This document shows positions 12,931 to 21,385 of a stretch of 25,331 nt of DNA, one piece after another. Under the pieces are notes generated by a model. That model was given only the letters and a program-made list of their open reading frames with translations, was not told where the DNA came from and ran no database searches. Origin of the DNA: Leptospiraceae bacterium (GTDB lineage Bacteria > Spirochaetota > Leptospiria > Leptospirales > Leptospiraceae); the NCBI GenBank assembly GCA_027485405.1, contig JAIXRB010000123.1:1-25331 (forward strand). The letters are read 5' to 3'. The stretch's first letter is position 1, and each line of letters starts with the position of its first letter. Made by a program: the position numbers and the translations under genes.

Positions 12931-14898
12931 ATGCAAATTCTCGCTACCATGCATCAAAAGCCGATTTGGAGACCCAAGAACCCAGAAAACACTCGTTGGT
13001 ATGAATTCCAAAGCCTATGGGAAAAGAACCTTGGTCGGGAATTGGAAAGTCCTCACGACTTTCAAAGGTCCACCGTCGAACACTTAGAACTCTTTTGGAA
13101 AACATTGCTATCACACTCCAAGCTTCCCATCGCTCAGAAAGAAACAGATCCAGTGCTCATGCAAGGAAAACGGTTCCAAGACGCTGTTTGGTTTCCAAAT
13201 GCAAAAGGAAACCTAGCCGAATGTCTCTTACACAAAGGGCAGGATCATGATTTAGCTTTAATTTATAGATCTGAACTTGGCGAAGAAGAGCGCTATACCT
13301 TTGGAGAATTGAAAAGAGAGGTTTTGGGTTTTCAAAATTTCCTAAAAATCCTGGGTATTAAAAAAGGGGATGTGATTTGTGGGCTCGTCCCAAATCATCC
13401 TTGTTCAACGATTGTAATGCTTGCGACGACATCTCTAGGTGCGATTTGGAGTAGTGCCTCTCCAGACTTTGGAGCGAAAGGAGTTTTGGATCGTTTTTCT
13501 CAAATCAAACCCAAGTTACTTGTTTCAGTTCCTTCAGTGAGCTTCAAAGGAAAACCGATAGATCTTGTTCCTAAGATCAATGAAATCGTGGAAACACTAA
13601 ACCAAGATCCTGGGTTTAAAGGCTGTTTTCTCTTTTCGGAAAAGACTTCACCGAATTTATCTAACAAAGTAAAATTTTATTCTTATCCCGATCTAACTTT
13701 CCATGACTCTCCCTTGTCTTTTGTTCCAATCACCTTCCAAGACCCGGTTTACATTATGTTTTCTTCCGGAACCACTGGGCTTCCCAAATGCATTGTACAG
13801 GGACTAGGTGTTCTATTATTGCATTGGAAAGAGCTAGCCTTGCACAGCAATCTATCGCAAGGAGACAAGTTGTTTTACTATACAACTTGCGGTTGGATGA
13901 TGTGGAATTGGACACAATCTGCATTGAGTTTAGGAGCCACAGTTTTGCAGTTTGAAGGATCTCCGTTTTACTCAGAACCAAATGTCTTATGGGAATTCGC
14001 CGAACAAGAAAAGGTCAATGTCTTTGGAACCAGTGCAAAATACTTGAGTGTTTTAGAAGAACAGAGTTATTTTCCAAACAAAGAGTATCCACTATCTTCT
14101 CTTCGAACGCTTCTCAGCACAGGCAGTCCATTGTTCCCTTCTCAATTCGATTTTGTTTATCAGTCGATCAAGCAGGACTTGCATCTAGCTTCCATATCGG
14201 GTGGAACTGATTTGAATGGTTGCTTTGCACTGGGGTATCCAACTCTTCCTGTCTATCGAGGAGAAATACAAGGGATTGGCCTTGGTATGGATGTTCAGAT
14301 TTGGAACGAAGACGGAAAACCAGTTGTAAAAACAAAAGGAGAATTGGTTTGCAAGTCTCCTTTTCCATCTATGCCTTTGGAATTTTGGAACGATCCATCG
14401 GGAGAAAAGTATGAATCAGCCTATTTTTCCCGTTTTCCTGGCGTTTGGTGTCATGGGGATTTTGCCGAGATCCTGGAAAACGAAGGACTGATCATCTACG
14501 GTAGATCAGACGCAACTCTAAACCCAGGTGGCGTTCGAATTGGAACAGCAGACATCTATTCTGTGTTAGAATCTATTCCAGAAATTGTAGATTCAGTGGT
14601 CATTGGCCAAGAATTCCTGCAAGATGTTAGGATTGTCTTGTTCGTGAAGCTTTTGGAAGGAATGGATTTAAGCGAAGCTTTGGTAGCTCGGATCAAAAAT
14701 CACATTCGGGAATCTACATCTCCGAGACATGTTCCAGCCCTTGTGGTTTTGGTTCCAGACATTCCATATACAATCAACGGAAAAAAAGTGGAAATAGCTG
14801 TGAAGCAAGCTATCGAAAAGAAAGAAATCAAAAATAAGAATGCACTCTCAAATCCTGAGTCCCTAGCCTTCTTTGAGAATTTGAGTTTACCAGCTTAG
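12931..14898 (+). CDS. Acetoacetyl-CoA synthetase (acetoacetate-CoA ligase)
   Basis: A 655-residue ANL-superfamily adenylate-forming enzyme that activates acetoacetate with ATP and CoA, feeding ketone bodies or polyhydroxybutyrate breakdown products into acetyl-CoA or lipid synthesis. N-terminal PIWRP and the FPNAKGNLAECLL block are typical of this family and of acetyl-CoA synthetase. The ATP loop is FSSGTTGLPK (277-286). GWMMWNW and SGGTDLNGCF are acetoacetyl-CoA synthetase hallmarks. The C-terminal part has YGRSDATLNPGGVRIGTADIY and the catalytic Lys in INGKKVE. Length fits the family (about 650). ATG 12931 has no clear Shine-Dalgarno; the ATG at 12949 (MHQKPIW) is equally plausible. The stop overlaps the convergent gene's stop by four bases. 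Confidence 0.93.
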   Translation: MQILATMHQKPIWRPKNPENTRWYEFQSLWEKNLGRELESPHDFQRSTVEHLELFWKTLLSHSKLPIAQKETDPVLMQGKRFQDAVWFPNAKGNLAECLLHKGQDHDLALIYRSELGEEERYTFGELKREVLGFQNFLKILGIKKGDVICGLVPNHPCSTIVMLATTSLGAIWSSASPDFGAKGVLDRFSQIKPKLLVSVPSVSFKGKPIDLVPKINEIVETLNQDPGFKGCFLFSEKTSPNLSNKVKFYSYPDLTFHDSPLSFVPITFQDPVYIMFSSGTTGLPKCIVQGLGVLLLHWKELALHSNLSQGDKLFYYTTCGWMMWNWTQSALSLGATVLQFEGSPFYSEPNVLWEFAEQEKVNVFGTSAKYLSVLEEQSYFPNKEYPLSSLRTLLSTGSPLFPSQFDFVYQSIKQDLHLASISGGTDLNGCFALGYPTLPVYRGEIQGIGLGMDVQIWNEDGKPVVKTKGELVCKSPFPSMPLEFWNDPSGEKYESAYFSRFPGVWCHGDFAEILENEGLIIYGRSDATLNPGGVRIGTADIYSVLESIPEIVDSVVIGQEFLQDVRIVLFVKLLEGMDLSEALVARIKNHIRESTSPRHVPALVVLVPDIPYTINGKKVEIAVKQAIEKKEIKNKNALSNPESLAFFENLSLPA

Positions 14899-15335
14899 TG
14901 ACAAATGGCTTTTTCAATCTCCATTTGCGATTTAAAAACGAATCCTTCGGAAAGAGTGCGGTTTCCACCCGTTTTTGCATTGATCGAGTAAGCTAACTCA
15001 ACATAGCCGAATTCGCTGGTTGCCGAGACTTCATAGTCCCTAAGTCCATCCATACCTTTATGCTTGTTAAATTCTAAGACCTCGCCTTCTTGCATTTCAA
15101 AGTCCCAAATCTGAAATCCGCGGGTGGGTGGCTTTTTCTTCAAGAGCGATTCAACTTTTTTATCAAAAGCCTTCACAGCTAGAAAGCACTGCGGAGGTTT
15201 TTTATAAAGGTCACTTCTCAAATATGGTTGGTAGTCTGAACCATACCGACAATGAATTACCCCGAATAACAAGAGAATCACTTGGATCGAAGAAGATAAA
15301 AACTTAATTCGTCTTAACAGATCCCATCCCACCAT
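14895..15335 (-). CDS. Small lipoprotein or membrane-anchored protein, unknown function
   Basis: A 146-residue protein that I do not recognise. After MVGWDLLRRIKF comes a hydrophobic stretch (LSSSIQVILLLFGVI) ending in HC, a loose lipobox candidate, then RYGSDYQPYL. The rest is a soluble exported domain with no motif that I can name. The ATG at 15335 is in a different frame inside the end of the SDR gene, giving a 32-base overlap; the frame stays open to 15362. Translation is probably coupled to the SDR gene. Histidine before the lipobox cysteine is unusual, so lipidation is uncertain. The stop overlaps the acetoacetyl-CoA synthetase stop by four bases. Confidence 0.65.
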   Translation of the reverse strand: MVGWDLLRRIKFLSSSIQVILLLFGVIHCRYGSDYQPYLRSDLYKKPPQCFLAVKAFDKKVESLLKKKPPTRGFQIWDFEMQEGEVLEFNKHKGMDGLRDYEVSATSEFGYVELAYSINAKTGGNRTLSEGFVFKSQMEIEKAICH

Positions 15336-15990
15336 CAACTGCCCAAACTTGCCCTGTAACAAATTTACTTTGATCCTCCAAAAGCCAAACCGCGAGACTA
15401 GCTACATCTTCCGGTTTGCCAAAGGATTTTAACGGGTGCCTATCTTCCGCGGCTTTTTTCTTGGTGTCTGAGTCCAAAAGTTTACCAGCAAGAGGTGTGT
15501 CGGTTAGCGAAGGTGCGATTCCATTCACTCGGATCTTGGGAGCGAATTCCGCGGCTAAGGAACGAGTCAGCCCTTCGATTGCTCCTTTTGCAGAAGCAAT
15601 GGATGCATGGTAAGGAAGCCCCATTTGCACAGCAACAGTACTGAACAGAACTATAGAACTGGTTTCACTCGCTTGCAGATTTGGCAGAAAATGGCGGATG
15701 ATTCGAAATGCCCCTAAAACATTGATTTCAAAGTCTTTTAAGAAATCCTCATCTTTCAATGATTTGAACGGTTTTAGAGTGATACTTCCTGGGCAATAGG
15801 CAAGCCCTCTTAAAGGTTCTTGGAAGCTAGGAAACGTTTCGGGTTTGGTAACATCTAAACAGAGAAAATCAGGCAGGTTTTCTCTGTTTTCCCTACCAGC
15901 ACCCCAAACCCTTTTGTTTTGTTTTTGCAAAATCCCTGCAATCTGGTTTCCTATCCCTAGACCTGAGCCGACAATTAAGTAAGATTCCAT
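15304..15990 (-). CDS. Short-chain dehydrogenase/reductase-like protein with altered catalytic residues
   Basis: A 228-residue Rossmann-fold protein. The N-terminal cofactor motif is present (LIVGSGLGIGNQIA, residues 5-18), as is the structural Asn (N90, INVLGAF). The C-terminal VNGIAPSLTDTPLA and VDGGMGS are typical of SDR proteins. The catalytic pair is changed. In the window VLFSTVAVQMGLPYHASIASAKGA, the position 13 residues before the usual Tyr is Thr118, and the Tyr position four before Lys135 is Ile131. ATG 15990 (MESYLIVG) is chosen over the frame extension to 16062 because it starts directly at the fold. It is divergent from the chemoreceptor gene with 57 bases between. The activity may be lost or non-classical. 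Confidence 0.85.
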   Translation of the reverse strand: MESYLIVGSGLGIGNQIAGILQKQNKRVWGAGRENRENLPDFLCLDVTKPETFPSFQEPLRGLAYCPGSITLKPFKSLKDEDFLKDFEINVLGAFRIIRHFLPNLQASETSSIVLFSTVAVQMGLPYHASIASAKGAIEGLTRSLAAEFAPKIRVNGIAPSLTDTPLAGKLLDSDTKKKAAEDRHPLKSFGKPEDVASLAVWLLEDQSKFVTGQVWAVDGGMGSVKTN

Positions 15991-16047
15991 ACTCGATTTA
16001 GACTTCTTTAAAAATATAAAAAGGTAGGGTCCCAGGGAAAAGAAGCG

Positions 16048-18096
16048 ATGAAACTCCTTCAAAAATTATTACTACATCTCTCAATAAAAAGCCAATTTGT
16101 CCTAATTCTTGCCATCACTGGAATCCCATTACTTCTGTTTATTGGTATGGCATTGGCAACTACTTTCCAAAACTATCAACTTTCTGAAGAAGTGGTAAGC
16201 TTGGTGGACTTTGCAAAAGTTTCCACCAGGCTCATCCACGATGTGCAAAAAGAGAGAGGCCTAAGCAACAACTATTTGGGAAATCCTACAGAAGAAAGAA
16301 AAAAGGAGATGTTGACACAAAGAGACAATGCTGACGCCCAATGGAGGCAAATGGAGGCTGTTACCCAAAAGGATTTTAAGGAGAAAGCGGACACAATGAA
16401 GATGGTCCGTAAACAGTGGGTAACTGACAGGGTAAGCGTAGATGCAAAAACCAGCACTCCTGAATTGATCCAAAAAAACTATACTTATATAATTTCAGAA
16501 TTTATCAAAGAAGGTAATTTAGGGCAGGCGGCGGGTAGCTCCATCTTTTCGGACAGACTGCGAGTATTGCATACCTTTTTACTTTGGAAAGACACTGCTG
16601 GTCAATTAAGATCAAATTTGAATGTCTCCCTCACGAAACAAGAGTTTACCCGTGAGAGATACCTACTCTGTTTAGATGCTATTTCCAAGAAAAAAATGAT
16701 CATAAACATTCTTATGGATTCTCCATCTAGAAAAAAAATAGAGCTTTTTGTAGCAAAGTATGAAGGGCAAAAATACGGAGAAATTGTTCGATTTCTAAAA
16801 GACAATGACCAAGTTCTTCCCAAGATTTCCCAAGAGGAATGGTGGGCGATTTCTACACAACGAATGGATGAGCTCCAAATAGTCATTGAAGAAGAAGTCA
16901 AAGAGCTTTACGGTTTAGTTTCAGAAGAAAGAAACAAGAATCTTTATATCCTCATAGGCTTATTGTTTGTTTCTTTCTTTTCTGTAGCATTATCATTCTT
17001 CGTCACAGTTATGATTACTCGGAGAATTCAGGCAGAAATTATAGATATCTCTGAAGTCATGGCAAAGGCAGAGCAAGGAGAGCTTGTCGAGATCAAAGAA
17101 ATTCCAGGAAAAGATGAAATCGCTAAACTTTCCAGATCCTTTTCGTCCTTTTCTAAATTTAACAAGTCTTTGATTTTGGAACTTAAAGAATCATCTCAGG
17201 ATACCAAAGAAATTGGAGACCAAGCGCTTCAGTTAGCGGAAGATTTTTCAAAAACAGCTCTTTCGCTTGCCTCGGGTTCAGAAGAGATTTCTGCCGCCTC
17301 TGAAGAAATGCTCTCCCAATCTGAATCCGTAAAAAACTCGGTAGCTTCTTCTGAGTCCAGTGTCCAGTTGATCAAAAAAGATATTTTGAAAGCGGCAAAA
17401 GTAGCCACAGAAATGAATGATCTCATCAAACGCCTGCAAGAAAACGCAAACCTCCTGCAAAAGTATTCTAATTATGGTACAGAAATGATGGGCAGTTTAG
17501 AAGCTCAAATGACGGAAGTGCAAGCCCGATCTAAAGAAATTCATTCTGTTTTAAAAATGATCAATGACATTTCTGGCAGAACTAACCTGTTATCGTTAAA
17601 CGCGGCAATAGAAGCCGCGCGAGCGGGAGAGTCAGGGCGAGGATTTGCTGTGGTAGCAGAAAACATCGCCTCCTTAGCTCAAAATAGTGTGACTTCTGTG
17701 AAGAAAATTGAGACGATTATAGGCAATCTCAATACGGCTATAGAAAAGGGCGTAGAAAACATTAAAGAAAACATTTCCTCTTTAGGGAAAATCTCAGAAA
17801 GTTCTCAAGATAACTTACGTCAAGTGGGAACAGTGTCAGAAAACATGCTCACTAGTGTCCAAATCAACAAAACAATTGAAGGCCAGATTGTTTCTATTTC
17901 AGACAAATTTACAGAAGTAAAACAAGCAACCGACGAAAACATTGAGGCTTTGCGATCAATCCAAGAAGGAATCACAGCAATTTCTATTGAAGCGGAAGCA
18001 ATGAACAAAGACACAGCTGTTTTGCGAACAAGTATGCAAGAATTGCAAAAAAACAACAAAAGCCTCTCTGAGAAAGTAGCTTTCTTTCACGATTGA
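16048..18096 (+). CDS. Methyl-accepting chemotaxis protein with NIT sensor domain
   Basis: A 682-residue chemoreceptor. The first membrane helix is about residues 16-38. The periplasmic domain starts with VSTRLIHDVQKERGLSNNYLGN, the hallmark of the NIT (nitrate- and nitrite-sensing type) domain. The second membrane helix is about 297-320 (LYILIGLLFVSFFSVALSFFV). A HAMP-like linker and long coiled-coil signalling domain follow, with the conserved hairpin tip (about 507-535: SGRTNLLSLNAAIEAARAGESGRG) that contacts CheA and CheW. It would tune flagellar motility through CheA. Whether it senses nitrate is not shown; NIT domains vary. No C-terminal CheR-binding pentapeptide is visible. A start upstream of 16048 is not available. 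Confidence 0.94.
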   Translation: MKLLQKLLLHLSIKSQFVLILAITGIPLLLFIGMALATTFQNYQLSEEVVSLVDFAKVSTRLIHDVQKERGLSNNYLGNPTEERKKEMLTQRDNADAQWRQMEAVTQKDFKEKADTMKMVRKQWVTDRVSVDAKTSTPELIQKNYTYIISEFIKEGNLGQAAGSSIFSDRLRVLHTFLLWKDTAGQLRSNLNVSLTKQEFTRERYLLCLDAISKKKMIINILMDSPSRKKIELFVAKYEGQKYGEIVRFLKDNDQVLPKISQEEWWAISTQRMDELQIVIEEEVKELYGLVSEERNKNLYILIGLLFVSFFSVALSFFVTVMITRRIQAEIIDISEVMAKAEQGELVEIKEIPGKDEIAKLSRSFSSFSKFNKSLILELKESSQDTKEIGDQALQLAEDFSKTALSLASGSEEISAASEEMLSQSESVKNSVASSESSVQLIKKDILKAAKVATEMNDLIKRLQENANLLQKYSNYGTEMMGSLEAQMTEVQARSKEIHSVLKMINDISGRTNLLSLNAAIEAARAGESGRGFAVVAENIASLAQNSVTSVKKIETIIGNLNTAIEKGVENIKENISSLGKISESSQDNLRQVGTVSENMLTSVQINKTIEGQIVSISDKFTEVKQATDENIEALRSIQEGITAISIEAEAMNKDTAVLRTSMQELQKNNKSLSEKVAFFHD

Positions 18097-18130
18097 ACAT
18101 TGCTTAGGCTTAAAGCTAGTTTGTAGTTGC

Positions 18131-19105
18131 TTAATCCAAAGGCCACAATCCTTTTGTGGCAAGAAACTCAGGGTTGAATACTTTGCTTTGGTATTTGGCT
18201 CCTGTGTCACAAAGGATTGTGACAATGGTTTTGCCTGGCCCCACACGTTTAGCAACTTCGTAAGCAACCCCAACGTTGATACCAACAGAACCTCCCATGA
18301 ACAAACCATCTTCTTTTAAAATTCTGTGCAAAATCTTTAAGCATTGTCTATCGTCAATGCGAACGGCATCATCCACTAACATCCCTTCCAGGTTTTTAGT
18401 GATTCGCCCTTGCCCAATTCCTTCTGTGATAGAACTTCCCTCTGATTTCAATTCTCCCGTCTTTACATAGCTGTACAAAGCGGAACCAAAAGGCTCTGCA
18501 ATGATGGACTGAATCTTAGGGTTCTTTTGTTTTAAAAAGGCAGATGTTCCTGCAAACGTACCACCTGTACCAATAGCCGATATCCAGATGTCCACCTTGC
18601 CCTCTGTGTCTTCCCAGATTTCCGGACCGGTGGTTTCAAAGTGGGCTAATTTGTTTGCTAAATTGTCAAACTGGTTAGCCCAGATGGCATTGGGGGTTTC
18701 CTTTGCTACTCGTTCCGAGACTCGAACGTAGTTTTCAGGATTAGAGTATGGCACAGCGGGAACCAATCTTACATCAGCACCTAATGTTCGCAATGTATCT
18801 ATTTTTTCTTTGGATTGGGTTTCGGGGATGATAATGACTGATTTGTAACCTTTTGCATTACAAATATGTGTAAGCCCAATGCCTGTGTTTCCAGCCGTAC
18901 CTTCGACCACTGTACCACCTGGTTTTAGGCTACCTGACTTTTCAGCCTCTTGGATAATGTAGAGAGCGGCTCTGTCTTTGACAGAACCTCCTGGATTCAT
19001 AAACTCTGCTTTGCCTAAAATTTCGCAACCTGTCTCGTTTGACAGAGAATTGATGCGGATCAGGGGTGTCCCGCCAATGGCTTCTACAAAACTTTTTTTA
19101 ATCAT
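18131..19105 (-). CDS. cysK: Cysteine synthase (O-acetylserine sulfhydrylase family)
   Basis: A 324-residue PLP enzyme making cysteine from O-acetylserine and sulfide. The PLP lysine is K43 in NPGGSVKDRAA. The substrate loop is EGTAGNTGIGL, and ISAIGTGGTFAGTS binds the PLP phosphate. The loop has Ala where CysK usually has Ser (TSGNTG), and the C-terminal region (LFMGGSVGINVGVAYEVA, ILCDTGAKYQSKVF) resembles a second cysteine synthase branch also seen in eukaryotes, so sulfur donor preference could differ. Start ATG 19105 has AGGTGA just upstream. It is divergent from the GlpT-like gene. Confidence 0.9.
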   Translation of the reverse strand: MIKKSFVEAIGGTPLIRINSLSNETGCEILGKAEFMNPGGSVKDRAALYIIQEAEKSGSLKPGGTVVEGTAGNTGIGLTHICNAKGYKSVIIIPETQSKEKIDTLRTLGADVRLVPAVPYSNPENYVRVSERVAKETPNAIWANQFDNLANKLAHFETTGPEIWEDTEGKVDIWISAIGTGGTFAGTSAFLKQKNPKIQSIIAEPFGSALYSYVKTGELKSEGSSITEGIGQGRITKNLEGMLVDDAVRIDDRQCLKILHRILKEDGLFMGGSVGINVGVAYEVAKRVGPGKTIVTILCDTGAKYQSKVFNPEFLATKGLWPLD

Positions 19106-19125
19106 GAATCACCTGAAGAATCGAC

Positions 19126-19155
19126 TTGACGATTGGTATTAAGCATTCCAAAACT
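19126..19155 (+). promoter_or_regulatory. Weak promoter candidate for the GlpT-like gene
   Basis: TTGACG (19126-19131, five of six), 18 bases, AAAACT (19150-19155, three of six), then 7 bases to the ATG at 19163. It would give a leaderless message. The -10 is poor, so this is tentative. Confidence 0.3.
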
Positions 19156-19162
19156 TAAGCCT

Positions 19163-20488
19163 ATGTGGCAAGCCCTTATCCAATGGTTTTCTCCCGCTCC
19201 ACCCCTTCCTGAAAAGCCAAAATCCGAAGTGGATGCTCTCTATCCAAAGCTCAGGTATCAAGTTTTGGAGGCTACTTTTCTAGGTTACACAACATACTAT
19301 CTGGTTCGAAACAACTTCAGCCCAGTTGCCAAGGAAATCGGACAGGCTCTAAGCTACACAAAACTCGAACTCGGTGACATTCTAGCTGTTTCAGCTTTTA
19401 TGTATGGAATTGGAAAATTTGTAATGGGGGCTCTTTCTGACAAGTCCGATGCACGCAAATTCATGGCAGTGGGACTTGTTCTAACAGGAATTATAAATTT
19501 AACATTTGGCTTTGTGGAAGGCTATTCCATTCAGTTGTTTTTATGGGGGCTCAATGGGCTTGTCCAGGGGATGGGATGGCCACCTTGCGGTCGTTCACTG
19601 GGGCACTGGTATTCGGTGAGTGAGCGCGGTACCATGTTTGCAATTTGGAACATAGCTCATAATATTGGAGGAGGGTTGGTGGGAGTGATTGCCGCCTACT
19701 CCGCTTCTTACTTTGGATGGCAATACGCTTTTTTCATCCCAGGTATCATTTCCCTGGCAATGGCTTTCTATGTCTTTATGAGACTAAGGGACACACCTCA
19801 ATCGATGGGGCTTCCCGCTATCGAAGTTTATAAGAATGATTTCCCTTCCGAGTCAACTCACACACCAGACCATGAAAAGGAGCTTTCGTTCCGAGAATTG
19901 TTTGTTTCTAATGTTTTACTCAATCCTTATATCTGGCTTTTCTCAATCATCAACTTCTTTGTTTATATCATTCGGTACAGTTTGATAGATATGGGGCCCA
20001 CCTATCTGAAAGAAATGAAGGGTGCAAACCTAGAATCAGGCGGTCAGTCCACTCTTATTTTTGAATTTGCGGGAATTGCCTCCACTCTTGCCATCGGTTG
20101 GATCTCCGATAAAATGGGTGGTCGGAGGGGGCTCGCGTCTCTTCTTTGTATGGTGCCCATTTTCTTTGCCTTTGTGGGGATCATATTAAATCCTCCTGGT
20201 AGGCTGTGGCTCGATTTTACTTTGTTTGCTGTGATCGGTTTATTTATCTATCCACCCGTGATGCTTTTAGGGGTTGCAGGATTGGACTTCACTTCTAAAA
20301 AAGCAGTGGGAACAGCGGCTGGATTTATTGGTTTGTTTGGTTCGTTAGGGCGGACGGCACAAAGCAAAGGGCTGAGCTACCTTGCCCACCACTATTCTTG
20401 GGATGTAGCCCTTTACTCAATTGTTATCTCAACTGCCATTGCCATTTTCCTTTTGGCGTTTACTTGGAACCTGAGACCAAAAGCATAG
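19163..20488 (+). CDS. glpT: GlpT-like organophosphate:phosphate antiporter (MFS)
   Basis: A 441-residue transporter of the major facilitator superfamily, organophosphate:Pi antiporter branch (GlpT, UhpT). Twelve membrane helices are expected. Both substrate-binding arginines of GlpT have counterparts: one in helix 1 (YYLVRNNFSPVAKEI, about residue 49) and one in helix 7 (YIIRYSLIDMGPTYLKE). The loop GALSDKSDARKFM and the partner WISDKMGGRRG are the MFS A-loop signatures. It probably imports glycerol-3-phosphate in exchange for phosphate, though another sugar phosphate is possible. The frame runs back to a TTG at 19133, but ATG 19163 is preferred. The pirin gene follows 18 bases later. Confidence 0.88.
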   Translation: MWQALIQWFSPAPPLPEKPKSEVDALYPKLRYQVLEATFLGYTTYYLVRNNFSPVAKEIGQALSYTKLELGDILAVSAFMYGIGKFVMGALSDKSDARKFMAVGLVLTGIINLTFGFVEGYSIQLFLWGLNGLVQGMGWPPCGRSLGHWYSVSERGTMFAIWNIAHNIGGGLVGVIAAYSASYFGWQYAFFIPGIISLAMAFYVFMRLRDTPQSMGLPAIEVYKNDFPSESTHTPDHEKELSFRELFVSNVLLNPYIWLFSIINFFVYIIRYSLIDMGPTYLKEMKGANLESGGQSTLIFEFAGIASTLAIGWISDKMGGRRGLASLLCMVPIFFAFVGIILNPPGRLWLDFTLFAVIGLFIYPPVMLLGVAGLDFTSKKAVGTAAGFIGLFGSLGRTAQSKGLSYLAHHYSWDVALYSIVISTAIAIFLLAFTWNLRPKA

Positions 20489-20506
20489 ATTAGACCAACA
20501 AAAACT

Positions 20507-21361
20507 ATGCTTATTTTAAAAGGACAATCAAAGGATTTGGGTGGAGGATTCACTGTTCGAAGAGTTCTTCCTTCCATCGAAAAAAGATCGGTTGGCCCCT
20601 TTGTTTTTTTAGATCATTTTGGACCTACTCCCTTAGCGACAGGCAAAGAATTGGTTGTCCGACCTCATCCTCATATTGGGCTTTCTACCATCACATACTT
20701 GTATGATGGGGTTATTTTACATCGAGATAGTCTTGGGACCGAGCAGATGATTCGTCCTTTTGAGACCAATTGGATGACCGCAGGAAAGGGCATAGCCCAT
20801 AGTGAACATTCGCAAGCTGATCCAGAGTATAAATCCTTAGAAGGCATTCAAACCTGGCTTGCTCTGCCCAAAGAAGCAGAAGAAGTCGAGCCTTCTTTTC
20901 AACATTTATCTCATAGCGAAATTCCAGAACTCCATCGAGATGGCATAACATTGAGACTCTTAGGCGGTAGATTTAGTTCAATTCAATCCCTAATCGATGT
21001 ATATTCTGCTCTATTCTACGCAGATGTGGAAGTGGAATTGGGTGCAAAGGCTTCTTGGCCAATTCCTAGCTACGAAGAATCCGCTTTCTATGTCAGTCGA
21101 GGAAAAATCCTTGTCCAAGGCAAAGTTGTAGAAGTGGGAGAGATGGCAGTCTTTGGCTTAGGAGAAGAAGTAAGCTTTGAAGCACTAGAACCTAGCAGAC
21201 TTATCTTTTTGGGAGGAGAACCCTTTCCTGAAAAAAGACATTTGTATTGGAACTTTGTTTCTACTTCAGAAGAACGAATCGAAAAAGCCAAACAAGATTG
21301 GAAGGAAGAAAGATTTCCTAAAGTACCTGGAGAAACCGATCGTATCCCTTTACCTGAATAA
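20507..21361 (+). CDS. Pirin family protein
   Basis: A 284-residue cupin-type pirin with two beta-barrel domains. The N-terminal domain has RRVLPSIEKRSVGPFVFLDHFGP and the metal-binding histidines in VRPHPHIGLSTITYL, then MTAGKGIAHSEHS giving the third His and the Glu. All four metal ligands known from pirin and YhhW are thus present. Bacterial members include quercetin dioxygenases and redox-sensing proteins; the substrate here is unknown. The C-terminal domain (ESAFYVSRGKILVQG, FLGGEPFPEKRHLYWNFVSTS) is typical. It is likely cotranscribed with the GlpT-like gene and stops 7 bases from the convergent manA stop. Confidence 0.92.
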   Translation: MLILKGQSKDLGGGFTVRRVLPSIEKRSVGPFVFLDHFGPTPLATGKELVVRPHPHIGLSTITYLYDGVILHRDSLGTEQMIRPFETNWMTAGKGIAHSEHSQADPEYKSLEGIQTWLALPKEAEEVEPSFQHLSHSEIPELHRDGITLRLLGGRFSSIQSLIDVYSALFYADVEVELGAKASWPIPSYEESAFYVSRGKILVQGKVVEVGEMAVFGLGEEVSFEALEPSRLIFLGGEPFPEKRHLYWNFVSTSEERIEKAKQDWKEERFPKVPGETDRIPLPE

Positions 21362-21385
21362 AAAACCCTTATCCAAGCGTTGGAT
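21360..21385 (-). terminator. Possible terminator of manA
   Basis: On the minus strand, ATCCAA-CGC-TTGGAT (21385-21371) forms a 6-bp stem overlapping the manA stop, followed after five bases by six T (21365-21360). The stem is short and A/T-containing, so strength is doubtful. Confidence 0.4.

Noticed and set aside
19133..19162. TTG start for the GlpT-like gene
   Set aside because: The added ten residues lie within the candidate promoter and show no conservation-like feature; ATG 19163 is simpler.
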